Assembly: GCF_007995245.1 (NCBI RefSeq)
Contig: NZ_VCBA01000003.1
Span: 251,184 to 315,183, forward strand
DNA from: Tateyamaria sp. syn59
GTDB taxonomy: Bacteria; Pseudomonadota; Alphaproteobacteria; Rhodobacterales; Rhodobacteraceae
DNA length: 64,000 nt
Direction of reading: 5' to 3'
The translations under genes were made by a program, and so were the position numbers. Under the pieces are notes generated by a model, which was not told where the DNA came from, made no database searches, and saw only the letters and a program-made list of their open reading frames with translations. Below, one piece after another: positions 16,355 to 25,109 of the stretch. Positions within the stretch are counted from its first letter, which is position 1. Every line of letters starts with the position of its first letter.

Positions 16355-16932
16355 CAGCGCCGCTCCAGCCGTTCGGCATCGGGGGAAAGCGTCAGGTCTT
16401 GCCCATCGACATGCAGGACAAACAAGCGGTTGCGTTTGATCCGGAAAGGGGCGGGGCCGTCGAACATCCACCCGGTGGCGTGGGCCATGAGAACCCGCAT
16501 CGTGCCGATGTGACAGATGGCAACGGTGTCTCGCTCAAGATTGGCGAGCCAGGGCAGCAGGCGTGCGCGCAGGGCACTTGGGCTTTCACCCTCGGGCGGG
16601 CAATAGTCCCACCCCCAGTCCTCGATATGCCGAAAACCGCTGTCGGGATTCTTGGCCAACTCGGCCCCGTGCTGGCCTTCCAGCCTGCCCCAGTTCATTT
16701 CGATCAGGCTGGGTTCGATGCGCGGCTGGCGTCCTGAAACCAGATGCGCCGTTTCCACCGCGCGGGCCAGCGGGCTCGACACCAGGTCGGCGGAGTGCCA
16801 GGCGGATGGCAGGGCGAGCACGCCCAGCTCTGCTCGGGCCATGTCGTCGAGCGGTATGTCACTGCGCCCTTGCAGCCGACCGGCGCGGTTCCACGAGGTG
16901 TGACCGTGACGGAGCAGAGCAAGCCGGATCAT
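16354..16932 (-). CDS. histidine phosphatase (phosphoglycerate mutase-like) family protein
   Basis: A 192-residue protein starting MIRLALLRHGHTSWNRAGRLQG: the RHG motif carries the phosphorylated histidine, with WNRAGRLQGRSDIPLD as the usual continuation and a second histidine in AICHIGTMR. In this operon it may remove a phosphate from a sugar-phosphate precursor, by analogy with GmhB/CobC-like family roles, but that is inference. ATGA overlap with the upstream gene. Confidence 0.85.
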   Translation of the reverse strand: MIRLALLRHGHTSWNRAGRLQGRSDIPLDDMARAELGVLALPSAWHSADLVSSPLARAVETAHLVSGRQPRIEPSLIEMNWGRLEGQHGAELAKNPDSGFRHIEDWGWDYCPPEGESPSALRARLLPWLANLERDTVAICHIGTMRVLMAHATGWMFDGPAPFRIKRNRLFVLHVDGQDLTLSPDAERLERR

Positions 16933-17996
16933 ATCGCAGCCTCGATCCCGGTGCGCAGTGTGTGCGCGGCGGCAGGCAGAAGGTGGTCTGCCTGCACCTT
17001 GCCCCGCGCGTCTGTCGTCGCTGCCGCGTGCAGATCTGGCCGGGTGAGCAACTGCGTCAGGCGCGCGGCCATCGCATCCGGACCATCGGAGACGGGGGGT
17101 TGTATCCCTGCGACCACGTCCTGCACCCCGGGTCGATCCTGGGCCACCACGGGCACCCCGGCTGCTTGCGCCTCAAGATAGGCGTAGCCGAACGCCTCGT
17201 TTACGCCGGGCCAGAACAGCAGGCGTGCCCGCCCATAGTGCCGCTGCAGCGTATCGGCCGACAGGGCACCCAACATCCGCACGCGGGCACCGAAGGGCAT
17301 CATCAGGTCCAGCACATCCGCCTGTGCAGGGCCGTCACCGGCGATGTCGAGGTGCCAGTCCAAGGCCGGGTCCAGCAGGGGCAACGTCTCGGCAATCAAG
17401 CGGTAGGATGACAGCTTGTCCCCGGCGCGCATCATGCCGACGCTCAACATCGGCCCGCTGTGATCTGAACCGACGGGCAGGTTTTCGGACGGCAGAAAGG
17501 GCGGCAGATGGATCAGGGACTGGCCCGCCGGTGCGTCACGGCGCAGGGTCTCCGCATCGCGCCGCGTCACGTAGAAAATCGTGTGGGCCTGATCGCTTGC
17601 GGCCTCTGCCGCTGCTGCAAATTTCGCCCAGGGGCCCGACAACCGTTTGCGGGCGCGCGTGCTTTCGACCTGGATGTAAGGAATGCCCAGGGCGCGCGCG
17701 ACAACGGGCCCAACCAGATCGGGCGCCTTGTAGTAGTTGTGATAGGTCAGCCAGCAGCGCCAATTACGCGCCTCGTCCAGCGCAAGAAGACGCGCTACCT
17801 CTGCCTCGGCCTGATCGGTCAGATCGGCCTGCGCCGCGCTGTCCCCGCGCCCGTCATAGATGCGCAAGCTGCATGCGACGGCGACATCGTATCCGGCATG
17901 GTGCAGGGCGTGGATCAAGGCGCGCGCCATGGTGCGGTCGCCTGACGGCACCGGGTGGTCCGGCGCCTTCAGCGGCGCATAGAACGCAATGGTCAC
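16929..17996 (-). CDS. glycosyltransferase family 4 protein
   Basis: A 355-residue GT-B enzyme of the retaining GT4 family. The C-terminal donor-binding half has MLSVGMMRAGDKLSSY, the middle strand LDIAGDGPAQ and the diagnostic EX7E motif EAFGYAYLE followed by AQAAGVPVVA. The N-terminal acceptor domain shows KAPDHPVPSGDRTMARALI. Start codon is GTG at 17996, overlapping the previous stop (GTGA). No membrane helices. Acceptor and sugar unknown. Confidence 0.85.
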   Translation of the reverse strand: MTIAFYAPLKAPDHPVPSGDRTMARALIHALHHAGYDVAVACSLRIYDGRGDSAAQADLTDQAEAEVARLLALDEARNWRCWLTYHNYYKAPDLVGPVVARALGIPYIQVESTRARKRLSGPWAKFAAAAEAASDQAHTIFYVTRRDAETLRRDAPAGQSLIHLPPFLPSENLPVGSDHSGPMLSVGMMRAGDKLSSYRLIAETLPLLDPALDWHLDIAGDGPAQADVLDLMMPFGARVRMLGALSADTLQRHYGRARLLFWPGVNEAFGYAYLEAQAAGVPVVAQDRPGVQDVVAGIQPPVSDGPDAMAARLTQLLTRPDLHAAATTDARGKVQADHLLPAAAHTLRTGIEAAI

Positions 17997-19234
17997 GCGG
18001 TCCCCATCAAGGCGCGCAATCGCTTTGCCAGATGGTTGATGCCCGGTTGCATGGTGAATTCGGCATGCAACCGGGCATGGGCAGCCTCCGCAAGCCTCGG
18101 ACCGAGCGCGGGATCATTGGCAATATCGCCCATCGCTTTAGCCAGGGCCTCTGGCGCATCGTCGCTCAGGATACCGTGGACACCGGTGTCGATGAATTCG
18201 GGGATGGCTGACACGGGCGTGCTCAGGATCGGCAGCTTCTGGCTTGCCGCCTCCATCAGCACGTTGGGCAGGCCATCGCGGTCGCCGTCTGCGGCCACAC
18301 GACTGGGCAAGACAAACAGGTCAGCCTCGCGCATCGCTGCGATCACCTCGGGCTGGTCACATGCGCCGCGCCAGGTGATGCGCCCGGTCAGTCCCAAACG
18401 CTCGGCATGCGCCTCCATCTCGTGCTTCAGGGCGCCGCCGCCGATATGCTCCCAGTGCCAGTCCAGATCCTGCGGCAGCAGGGCCAGCGCCTCAAGCAGC
18501 CGGTCAAAGCCCTTCTTTTCGACCAGACGGCCGACGGAGACCATCCGGAACGGATCGCCAACGCCACGTGTGGCACGGGCCGGTGGATCGGGAAAACGTG
18601 AGAGGTCCAGCCCGTGGTACACAAGGTCCACTGGCGTCCCGGATGACAGGTCGTTCAGATGCTCGGCACCAAATGCCGTGCACGTCGCGCCGAAATGCGC
18701 CCCTGCGGTGTCCGGCGCCAGCTTTTCGCGCAGTTCCCACTCGGGCGAGGTCCAGATGTCCTTGGCATGGGCCGAAAAGGACCACGGCACGCCGCGCAGC
18801 ATGGCGGCATAGCGCGCGACCGAGGACGGGGTGTGCAGAAAGTGGGCATAAAGCGCTGCGGTGTCAGCGGGCAGTTCTCGGGCCATGACACAGGCCTGAC
18901 CGAACCGGCGCACGCGGTTGCGATTGCGGTCACGCTTGAAGTCGCGCAAGAATTGCTTCAGCGCGGGCCAGAATGCGCGGGTGCCAAGCGCGGCCAAGAC
19001 CCCGCGCAGGACGCGGACGGGTTCTTGATGCAGGTACTCGGGCAGATAGTGCACATGCGCCTGCAGGCGGTCATGTAGGGGATGCGTCTTGGTGTCTGTT
19101 GGATGGCGCAGCGACCAGATGGCAAAGTCTATGCCTGCTTCTTCCAACGCGACAAGCTCTTGCGCGACAAAGGTCTCGGACAGGCGTGGCCAGCCCTTGA
19201 CCGCGATGGCCAGGCGAGGGGATGTCTGGGTCAT
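17993..19234 (-). CDS. glycosyltransferase family 4 protein
   Basis: A 413-residue GT4 enzyme, colanic-acid-type: N-terminus WPRLSETFVAQELVALEEAG, C-terminal VSVGRLVEKKGFDRLLEAL, LHHIGGGALK-like strand (HWEHIGGGALKHEME) and DGLPNVLMEAASQKLPILST in the EX7E position, where the first glutamate is replaced by Asp. It overlaps its neighbours by four bases on each side, so it sits in the middle of the operon. It differs clearly from the GT4 at 16929 and would add a different sugar. Confidence 0.85.
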   Translation of the reverse strand: MTQTSPRLAIAVKGWPRLSETFVAQELVALEEAGIDFAIWSLRHPTDTKTHPLHDRLQAHVHYLPEYLHQEPVRVLRGVLAALGTRAFWPALKQFLRDFKRDRNRNRVRRFGQACVMARELPADTAALYAHFLHTPSSVARYAAMLRGVPWSFSAHAKDIWTSPEWELREKLAPDTAGAHFGATCTAFGAEHLNDLSSGTPVDLVYHGLDLSRFPDPPARATRGVGDPFRMVSVGRLVEKKGFDRLLEALALLPQDLDWHWEHIGGGALKHEMEAHAERLGLTGRITWRGACDQPEVIAAMREADLFVLPSRVAADGDRDGLPNVLMEAASQKLPILSTPVSAIPEFIDTGVHGILSDDAPEALAKAMGDIANDPALGPRLAEAAHARLHAEFTMQPGINHLAKRLRALMGTA

Positions 19235-20451
19235 TCTGCGGCGTCGTTCAGCGGTTGTTGCATGAGGGCCTGCGCGCGCGCGATCACGACCTCAAGCCCG
19301 TCCAGCAGCCCGTCGGCCCCAGCCTCGGACGGGCGTTTCTGGTTGGGCAGGGCGCGGATGGCCTCGACCATGGCGTTTGTCGTCAGACCCTCGCGGAATC
19401 GGTCGAGGTTGCGCACGAGGCCCAACTCTTCGGCCCGGTGGGCCCGGATCCACTGTTCCAGCCGCGGGCGGGTGCGCGGCACGATGATGGCGCGGCTGTC
19501 GAAGGACAGAAGTTCACAGAAGGTGTTGTAGCCCCCCATGCAGATCACGCCCTCTGCCGCTGCAAACAGCGGCTCGATCTTGCTGTCAAAGCCGGTCGAG
19601 GTGACGCGGCCCCCCAGGGCATCCACACGCGCCTCGAACCGTTCGCGCACTTCGCCGGTCAGGAAGGGCCCGTAAACAAGCACCGCGTGGGGGCCAAGGT
19701 CGGGATCCTGCTCGTAGGCGGACAGGACCAGATCAACCATCGCTGCCCCGTCGCCACCACCACCCGGCGTGACAAGGATGTAGGGCGTGTCGGGAACCTC
19801 TGCCGCGTCCACGATGCTGCGGCGCAGGTAGCCGGTCCAGACCGTGCGCGCCCGCGCTGCGTCGGACAGCGGCAGACCCTGGGTCGGGTCATAAACCGAC
19901 CGCATGCCATAGACCCAGATCTCGTCATAGTACGCTTCGGCGGCGGCCACAGCGCCCTTGCGGTCCCATTCGGCGGCCAGCACGTCGGGTTCGTCCAGAA
20001 CATCGCGCAGGCCCAGCACGATCTTGGTCCGGCGGTTCCGCCGCAGCCGGTCCAGCGTGTCGCTCAACTCGCCCCGAAAGCCGGTGGGCTCCTTGTCGAC
20101 GATCAGCAGATCGGGTTCGTATTGCTCGATGGTCGACGTGATCAGGGCAGAGCGCAGGGCGGTCGTCGCCTCGATATCCATGCCCTCGGTCTGGCTGGCA
20201 TAGGTGCCGTCGGCCAGTTTCTTGACGCCGGGCAGGCGCACGTGGTCCACCGCAGGAGGAAAGGTGAAACGGCCCGCGACCGGACTGCCTGTCAGGATGA
20301 TCGCGCTTTCGGCCACACCGGATTGTGTCAGCGCCGACGCCAACGCACGGCTGCGCCGCAAATGGCCCAGGCCGAACGTGTCATGGCTGTAAAGCACAAC
20401 ACGGCCCGTCATCGTCATAGAGGAATTGGATTGGCCCATTACCGTCGTCAT
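19231..20451 (-). CDS. MurG-like glycosyltransferase, first gene of glycan operon
   Basis: About 406 residues. The N-terminus reads VVLYSHDTFGLGHLRRSRALA, a nucleotide-sugar loop like that of MurG/GT28 enzymes; the second half has LVTPGGGGDGAAMVD and CMGGYNTFCELLSFDSRAIIVPR. It shares this architecture with the 15218-16354 gene, so both ends of the operon encode MurG-like transferases. Start at 20451 has GGGA before it; starts at 20418 or 20412 are also possible and further in-frame ATGs lie upstream. Being first, it is presumably driven by the promoter in the divergent region with mscS. Confidence 0.8.
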   Translation of the reverse strand: MTTVMGQSNSSMTMTGRVVLYSHDTFGLGHLRRSRALASALTQSGVAESAIILTGSPVAGRFTFPPAVDHVRLPGVKKLADGTYASQTEGMDIEATTALRSALITSTIEQYEPDLLIVDKEPTGFRGELSDTLDRLRRNRRTKIVLGLRDVLDEPDVLAAEWDRKGAVAAAEAYYDEIWVYGMRSVYDPTQGLPLSDAARARTVWTGYLRRSIVDAAEVPDTPYILVTPGGGGDGAAMVDLVLSAYEQDPDLGPHAVLVYGPFLTGEVRERFEARVDALGGRVTSTGFDSKIEPLFAAAEGVICMGGYNTFCELLSFDSRAIIVPRTRPRLEQWIRAHRAEELGLVRNLDRFREGLTTNAMVEAIRALPNQKRPSEAGADGLLDGLEVVIARAQALMQQPLNDAAE

Positions 20452-20506
20452 TTCCCATCCCAGCGCAGACGATGCCATATCCCGCGCCCAGAGTCCTTCC
20501 GAGCCG

Positions 20507-20603
20507 TATAGCACAGTGTGCCGCTGGACCAAGGTCACAATGGCCACTTCAGGCCGCATTCGCGCAACCGGTGGTGCGCTATCGCAAATATAGCGCAGTG
20601 TGC
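20507..20603. promoter_or_regulatory. candidate operator region between glycan operon and mscS
   Basis: Two direct copies of TATAGCRCAGTGTGC (20507-20521 and 20589-20603) lie 82 bases apart, and a perfect inverted repeat TGCGCTAT-N7-ATAGCGCA (20575-20597) overlaps the second. The region separates two divergently transcribed units. No matching regulator is evident in the window. Confidence 0.45.
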
Positions 20604-20716
20604 ACGGCATTGCCGCAGATGGCAGATCGCGCGTGTTCAACTTTGGGTAGGCCAATTGTCAGCAGCGGTGCGGTCGCGTAGCGTTTGCGCACTCTGACAG
20701 TGCGACGGCATTTCCT

Positions 20717-23050
20717 ATGATACATCTTTTCCTTCGGACGCTCGCGCTGGTTTTGCTGATGGGTACGCTGGCTGGTCCACATGTGGCATCGGCGCAGGGA
20801 CTAGGCAGTCTGCTACCTGGTGCGGGATTGTCGGACGCGGCCAGCACGGATTTGTCCGATGCCATCGCCGAGGCGGCGGAAAACGGTGTCAGTGTGATCG
20901 TGATCGACAGTGACGGCCGGGTTGTCACGCAAAACGGACCCGCGCCTGTGGATGCAGAGGTGCCGGGCAGCGGCTCGACCCTCATGGCCATTCAGGACGA
21001 CGCGGTGGCGTTCCGATCGGCGCTGGTCGACAGGCTCTTGAACCTGCCCATCGCGTTCAACGAAGTCATTTACATCCTGCGCGCCACCAGCCCGGACGGC
21101 ACGATCTTTGCCTATGTTCAGGCGCTTCTGATCAGTCTGGCGCTCTTTGCGGCCGGCATGGTTTTCGAGGCGCAGGTGTTTGGAAAGCGCTTGGTCAAAC
21201 GGTTCGTGGTCGCACGCATTCAGGCGGCGCCAAGCGGTTATGTCGAAAAGATGCCGTTTCTGGTCTTTCGCTTCTTCATGGGCGTGGTGGGCACGCTGGT
21301 GTCGATGGCGGTCGCCTATATCCTGGGCTGGCTGATCTTTGGCGCGCTCGAAGACGCGGCGATGCAGTTTACCGTCACGCTGATCAACATCGGGTATTTC
21401 CTGGCACGGGTCGTGGCCGGGCTGTGGCGTATGATCCTGTCGCCGTATCTGTCGCAGTATCGTATTCCGCTGTTCAATGATCACGACGCGCGCAAGCTGC
21501 ACCTGTGGCTGTCGGCTGTCACGGCCTTTGGGTTCTTTGCCATCCTCTTTGGCGTCTGGATCGAAGAGCTGGGCCTGAACAGTGAAGTGCATGTCTTCCT
21601 TTTTTCGCTGCTGAGCCTGCTGGTCATGATCCTGAACATCGCCCTTGTCGCGGCCAACAGTCAGGCCATCACCGGCGCGATCCTGAACGGCAAGGCCCCG
21701 ACAGACGCCACATGGACCCTTCGCACGCTTGCGCGGGTCTGGGCTCCCATGGCCGTGGTGTATTTCCTGTTTGCATGGTCCGATCAGACCTATCACCTGG
21801 TCATCGGCGACCCGCTGGGCGTGCCGCTTCTCGCGGCTGCGTGGGGCATCTTGACCACCATCCTCGTGGTCTACGGCGTCATCAATTTCTTTATCGAGCG
21901 CAGCTTTGCCCGCGCCCGGCGAGTGCGCGAACATAATACGATGGCCGAGGTCGCACCCATGCGGGACCCTGCCGCGTCGCCGGTGGCTGCACCGCGGTTG
22001 ACCACGTTCGAGGGGTTGGCCCAACGGGTCGCCGGCATCCTCGCCTTTGTCGCGGGCATTTACGCGTTCGTGACCATCTGGCGCCCGGACACAGCCATGA
22101 TGGGCGAACGGTGGAGCGACCGTTTGCTCGACATCATCGTCATCCTGTTCATCGGCTACATCGCCTACAACGCGTTCCGCATCTGGATCGACGGCAAGAT
22201 CCGAGAAGAGCAGGGCGAGGTACAAGAGGCCGAGCTGGGCGACGAAGGCGGCGGATCGTCGGCCACGCGTCTGGCCACCTTGCTGCCGCTCTTCCGCAAT
22301 GTCGTGCTGATCGTCATCGTCCTGTCGATCCTGCTGATCGCGCTGATGGAAATGGGTGTGAATGTCGGCCCGCTTTTTGCGGGTGCTGGTATCGTGGGCG
22401 TGGCCATCGGCTTTGGCTCGCAATCACTGGTGCGCGACATCTTTTCCGGCGCGTTCTTTTTGTTCGATGACGCCTTCCGCAAGGGCGAATACATCGACGT
22501 CGGCGGGGTCAAGGGCACGGTCGAGAACATCAGCGTCCGCAGCTTCCAACTGCGCCACCACCTTGGTGCACTGCACACCATTCCCTTTGGCGAAATCCAA
22601 GTGCTAACCAACTACTCCCGCGACTGGGTCATCATGAAACTGCCCCTGCGCGTGACCTACGACACCGATGTCGAACAGGTCCGCAAACTGATCAAGAAGC
22701 TGGGTGTCGCGTTGCTAGATGACCCGGTGATCGGCGAAAACTTCATCCAGCCGCTGAAATCGCAGGGCGTGATCGAGATGCAGGACAGCGCCATGATCAT
22801 CCGGGTGAAGTTCATGACCAAGCCCGGCGATCAGTGGCTGGTGCGCAAGAAGGTCTACGAGGAAATCCGCGCGCTCTTTGAACGCGAAGGGATCAAGTTC
22901 GCCCACCGCGAGGTCACGGTGCGTCTGGCCGATGGCAAGGCGGCTGAGGATTTGACCGACGAAGACCGCAAGGCGGTCACCGCTGCAGCGCAGGCGTCGA
23001 TCGAGGAAGAGTTGCTGGAAGATGCGGCCGAAACCGGAGACGACAGATAA
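20717..23050 (+). CDS. large mechanosensitive channel of the MscS family
   Basis: A 777-residue inner membrane protein. It begins with a signal-like segment (LFLRTLALVLLMGTLAG, cleavage around ASAQ), a periplasmic region of about 90 residues, then roughly ten hydrophobic helices (from residue 130 on), and the conserved MscS pore and beta domain at about 550-700: FAGAGIVGVAIGFGSQSLV, then RDIFSGAFFLFDDAFRKGEY and the HHLGALHTIPFGEI strand. It should open under membrane tension and release osmolytes. The C-terminal tail is acidic and helical. It is far longer than MscS itself (about 286 residues) and nearer to the YbdG/YjeP-like large members. Confidence 0.88.
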   Translation: MIHLFLRTLALVLLMGTLAGPHVASAQGLGSLLPGAGLSDAASTDLSDAIAEAAENGVSVIVIDSDGRVVTQNGPAPVDAEVPGSGSTLMAIQDDAVAFRSALVDRLLNLPIAFNEVIYILRATSPDGTIFAYVQALLISLALFAAGMVFEAQVFGKRLVKRFVVARIQAAPSGYVEKMPFLVFRFFMGVVGTLVSMAVAYILGWLIFGALEDAAMQFTVTLINIGYFLARVVAGLWRMILSPYLSQYRIPLFNDHDARKLHLWLSAVTAFGFFAILFGVWIEELGLNSEVHVFLFSLLSLLVMILNIALVAANSQAITGAILNGKAPTDATWTLRTLARVWAPMAVVYFLFAWSDQTYHLVIGDPLGVPLLAAAWGILTTILVVYGVINFFIERSFARARRVREHNTMAEVAPMRDPAASPVAAPRLTTFEGLAQRVAGILAFVAGIYAFVTIWRPDTAMMGERWSDRLLDIIVILFIGYIAYNAFRIWIDGKIREEQGEVQEAELGDEGGGSSATRLATLLPLFRNVVLIVIVLSILLIALMEMGVNVGPLFAGAGIVGVAIGFGSQSLVRDIFSGAFFLFDDAFRKGEYIDVGGVKGTVENISVRSFQLRHHLGALHTIPFGEIQVLTNYSRDWVIMKLPLRVTYDTDVEQVRKLIKKLGVALLDDPVIGENFIQPLKSQGVIEMQDSAMIIRVKFMTKPGDQWLVRKKVYEEIRALFEREGIKFAHREVTVRLADGKAAEDLTDEDRKAVTAAAQASIEEELLEDAAETGDDR

Positions 23051-23129
23051 AGCCTCTCGACACGGGCTGCGAAAGGGCATAGGCGCGCAGGCTTGGTGAC
23101 TGCACCGCTCTATCTACAGGACATATCCC

Positions 23130-25091
23130 TTGATCGCTCCCCTTCAGGCCGCGCTGACCGCCCGTGGCTACACTGACCTGACACCCGTTCAAACCGCTGT
23201 CACCGATGCCGCCCTTGGTCACGCAGACCTGCTGGTCTCGGCCCAGACCGGATCGGGCAAGACCGTTGGGTTCGGATTGGCCCTTGGGCCGACCTTGCTG
23301 GGAGACGAGCCGCTTTTTGAGATGGCGGCGGCGCCGCTGGCGCTGGTGATCGCGCCGACGCGGGAACTGGCGTTGCAGGTCAAGCGCGAACTGGCGTGGC
23401 TCTATGCCGAAACGGGTGCAGTCATGGCGTCCTGCGTTGGCGGCATGGACATGCGCGACGAACGGCGCGCACTGGCCCGTGGCGCGCATATCGTCGTGGC
23501 CACGCCGGGTCGGCTCCGCGACCACATCATGCGCGGCTCCATCGACCTGACAGCGATCCGGGGCGTGGTGCTGGACGAAGCGGACGAGATGCTGGATCTC
23601 GGCTTTCGCGAGGATCTGGAATTCATCCTTGGCGAATGTCCTGACACGCGCCGGACGCTTCTCTTCTCGGCCACCGTGCCGGCCCAGATCGCGCGGCTGG
23701 CCCAGACCTATCAAAAAGGCGCTGTGCGCGTCGCCACCACGACCGGCGAACGCCAGCACGCCGACATCACATATCAGGCCATGATGGTCGCCAACCACGA
23801 CGCCGAAAACGCCATCATCAACACTCTGCGCTATCACGAGGCCCCGAATGCCATCGTGTTCTGCAACACCCGTGCCATGGTCAACCGCGTCACAACCCGG
23901 CTGTCGAACCGTGGCTTTCCCGTCGTGGCCCTGTCGGGTGAGTTGACGCAGTCCGAACGCACCAACGCACTACAAGCCATGCGCGACGGGCGCGCGCGGG
24001 TTTGTGTGGCGACGGATGTGGCGGCGCGCGGCATCGACCTGCCCAACCTCGATCTGGTGGTCCATGCCGAACTGCCCTCGAACTTCGAAACGTTGCTGCA
24101 CCGATCTGGCCGGACCGGACGGGCCGGGCGCAAGGGCACCAGCGCCCTGATCGTCACGCCCAAGGTGCGGTCCAAGGCCATGCGCGTGCTCAAGGGCGCG
24201 AAGCTGGAGGCCGACTGGATCGACGCCCCATCCGCAGACGCCGTGCGTGCGCAGGACGAGGCGCGTCTGCTCAGCGATCCGATGTGGACCGATGCGGTGA
24301 CAGAGGCCGAGGCCGACATGGTCGCCAAGCTGGCCTCCAACTTCTCCGCCGAACAACTGGCCGCCGCACTGTTGCGCATCCACGGCCAGCGTCACTCCGC
24401 CCCTGAACATCTCTCTGACGTGCCCGGCGAAAAGGCCCCCAAAACCCGCGCGCCCTTTGGACCCAGCGTCTGGTTCTCGGTCACGGGCGGTCGTGACGAC
24501 GGCGTCGAAGTGCGCCGCCTGCTCCCGATCCTCTGCAACGCGGGCGACATTACCAAGGACGACATCGGTGCTATCCGCATCACCGACGACACCTCTTATG
24601 TCGAACTGAAAGCCGACAGCGCCGACGGTTTCGTGCAGGCCCTTGGGCCGACGTTGCAGATCGAAGGCGGCGCAACAGTGACCCGGCTGGAAGGTGTGCC
24701 GGACGCCGCACGCCAACCCAAGCCTCGTTTCACCCCCAAGCCAAAGCAGCCGGACAAGCGGGTATGGGACGAAAACCGCTCTGCTGCGCCGCCCCGCAAA
24801 CCGAAATCCGACGCCGCCCCGGTCCAGTGGAACGACGATCCAACCCCGCGCAAGCGTAAGCCCAAGCCAAGCGCCAAACCCGCAGCCCCCCGCAAACCCA
24901 AGGCCGAAACGCAGCTTGAAAAGGCAATCAAGGACGGCAGCGTCAAGGCCCCGAAAAAGCCGCGACACAAGGCAGGCGGCAAGGGCAAGCCCGCAGGTGC
25001 GCCCAAGGTCGGCAAGTACAACAGCAAGAAAAACAAGGCGCGCCGGGCCGCTGCTCAGGGCGGCACGCAACCGCCCAAGCGCAAATCGTAA
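23130..25091 (+). CDS. DEAD-box RNA helicase with DbpA-type RNA-binding domain
   Basis: A 653-residue protein. Motifs in order: Q motif near DLTPVQTAV, SAQTGSGKT (I), APTRELALQ (Ia), ATPGRL (Ib), DEADEMLD (II), FSATVP (III), NTRAMVNR (IV), VATDVAARGIDLP (V) and HRSGRTGRAG (VI). Residues about 440-525 match the DbpA RNA-binding domain (VWFSVTGGRD ... GAIRITDDTSYVELK). The last 120 residues are Lys/Pro/Arg-rich and disordered-looking, likely to bind RNA non-specifically. Start codon is TTG with AGGA upstream. It should act in ribosome assembly or cold-shock RNA remodelling. Confidence 0.92.
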   Translation: MIAPLQAALTARGYTDLTPVQTAVTDAALGHADLLVSAQTGSGKTVGFGLALGPTLLGDEPLFEMAAAPLALVIAPTRELALQVKRELAWLYAETGAVMASCVGGMDMRDERRALARGAHIVVATPGRLRDHIMRGSIDLTAIRGVVLDEADEMLDLGFREDLEFILGECPDTRRTLLFSATVPAQIARLAQTYQKGAVRVATTTGERQHADITYQAMMVANHDAENAIINTLRYHEAPNAIVFCNTRAMVNRVTTRLSNRGFPVVALSGELTQSERTNALQAMRDGRARVCVATDVAARGIDLPNLDLVVHAELPSNFETLLHRSGRTGRAGRKGTSALIVTPKVRSKAMRVLKGAKLEADWIDAPSADAVRAQDEARLLSDPMWTDAVTEAEADMVAKLASNFSAEQLAAALLRIHGQRHSAPEHLSDVPGEKAPKTRAPFGPSVWFSVTGGRDDGVEVRRLLPILCNAGDITKDDIGAIRITDDTSYVELKADSADGFVQALGPTLQIEGGATVTRLEGVPDAARQPKPRFTPKPKQPDKRVWDENRSAAPPRKPKSDAAPVQWNDDPTPRKRKPKPSAKPAAPRKPKAETQLEKAIKDGSVKAPKKPRHKAGGKGKPAGAPKVGKYNSKKNKARRAAAQGGTQPPKRKS

Positions 25092-25109
25092 GGCGGATCC
25101 TGATCCGCC
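25088..25109. repeat. GTAAGGCG-type palindrome spanning two stop codons
   Basis: GTAA followed by arms GGCGGATC/GATCCGCC; identical to 2510-2531. The TAA is the helicase stop codon, and the palindrome ends directly at the TAG stop of the convergent permease gene. Probably the bidirectional terminator of both. Confidence 0.75.

Noticed and set aside
20813-22423. Minus-strand open frame of 536 codons across mscS
   Set aside because: Antisense shadow; the composition (His/Asp/Gln/Arg) and absence of any motif contrast with the clear MscS protein on the plus strand.
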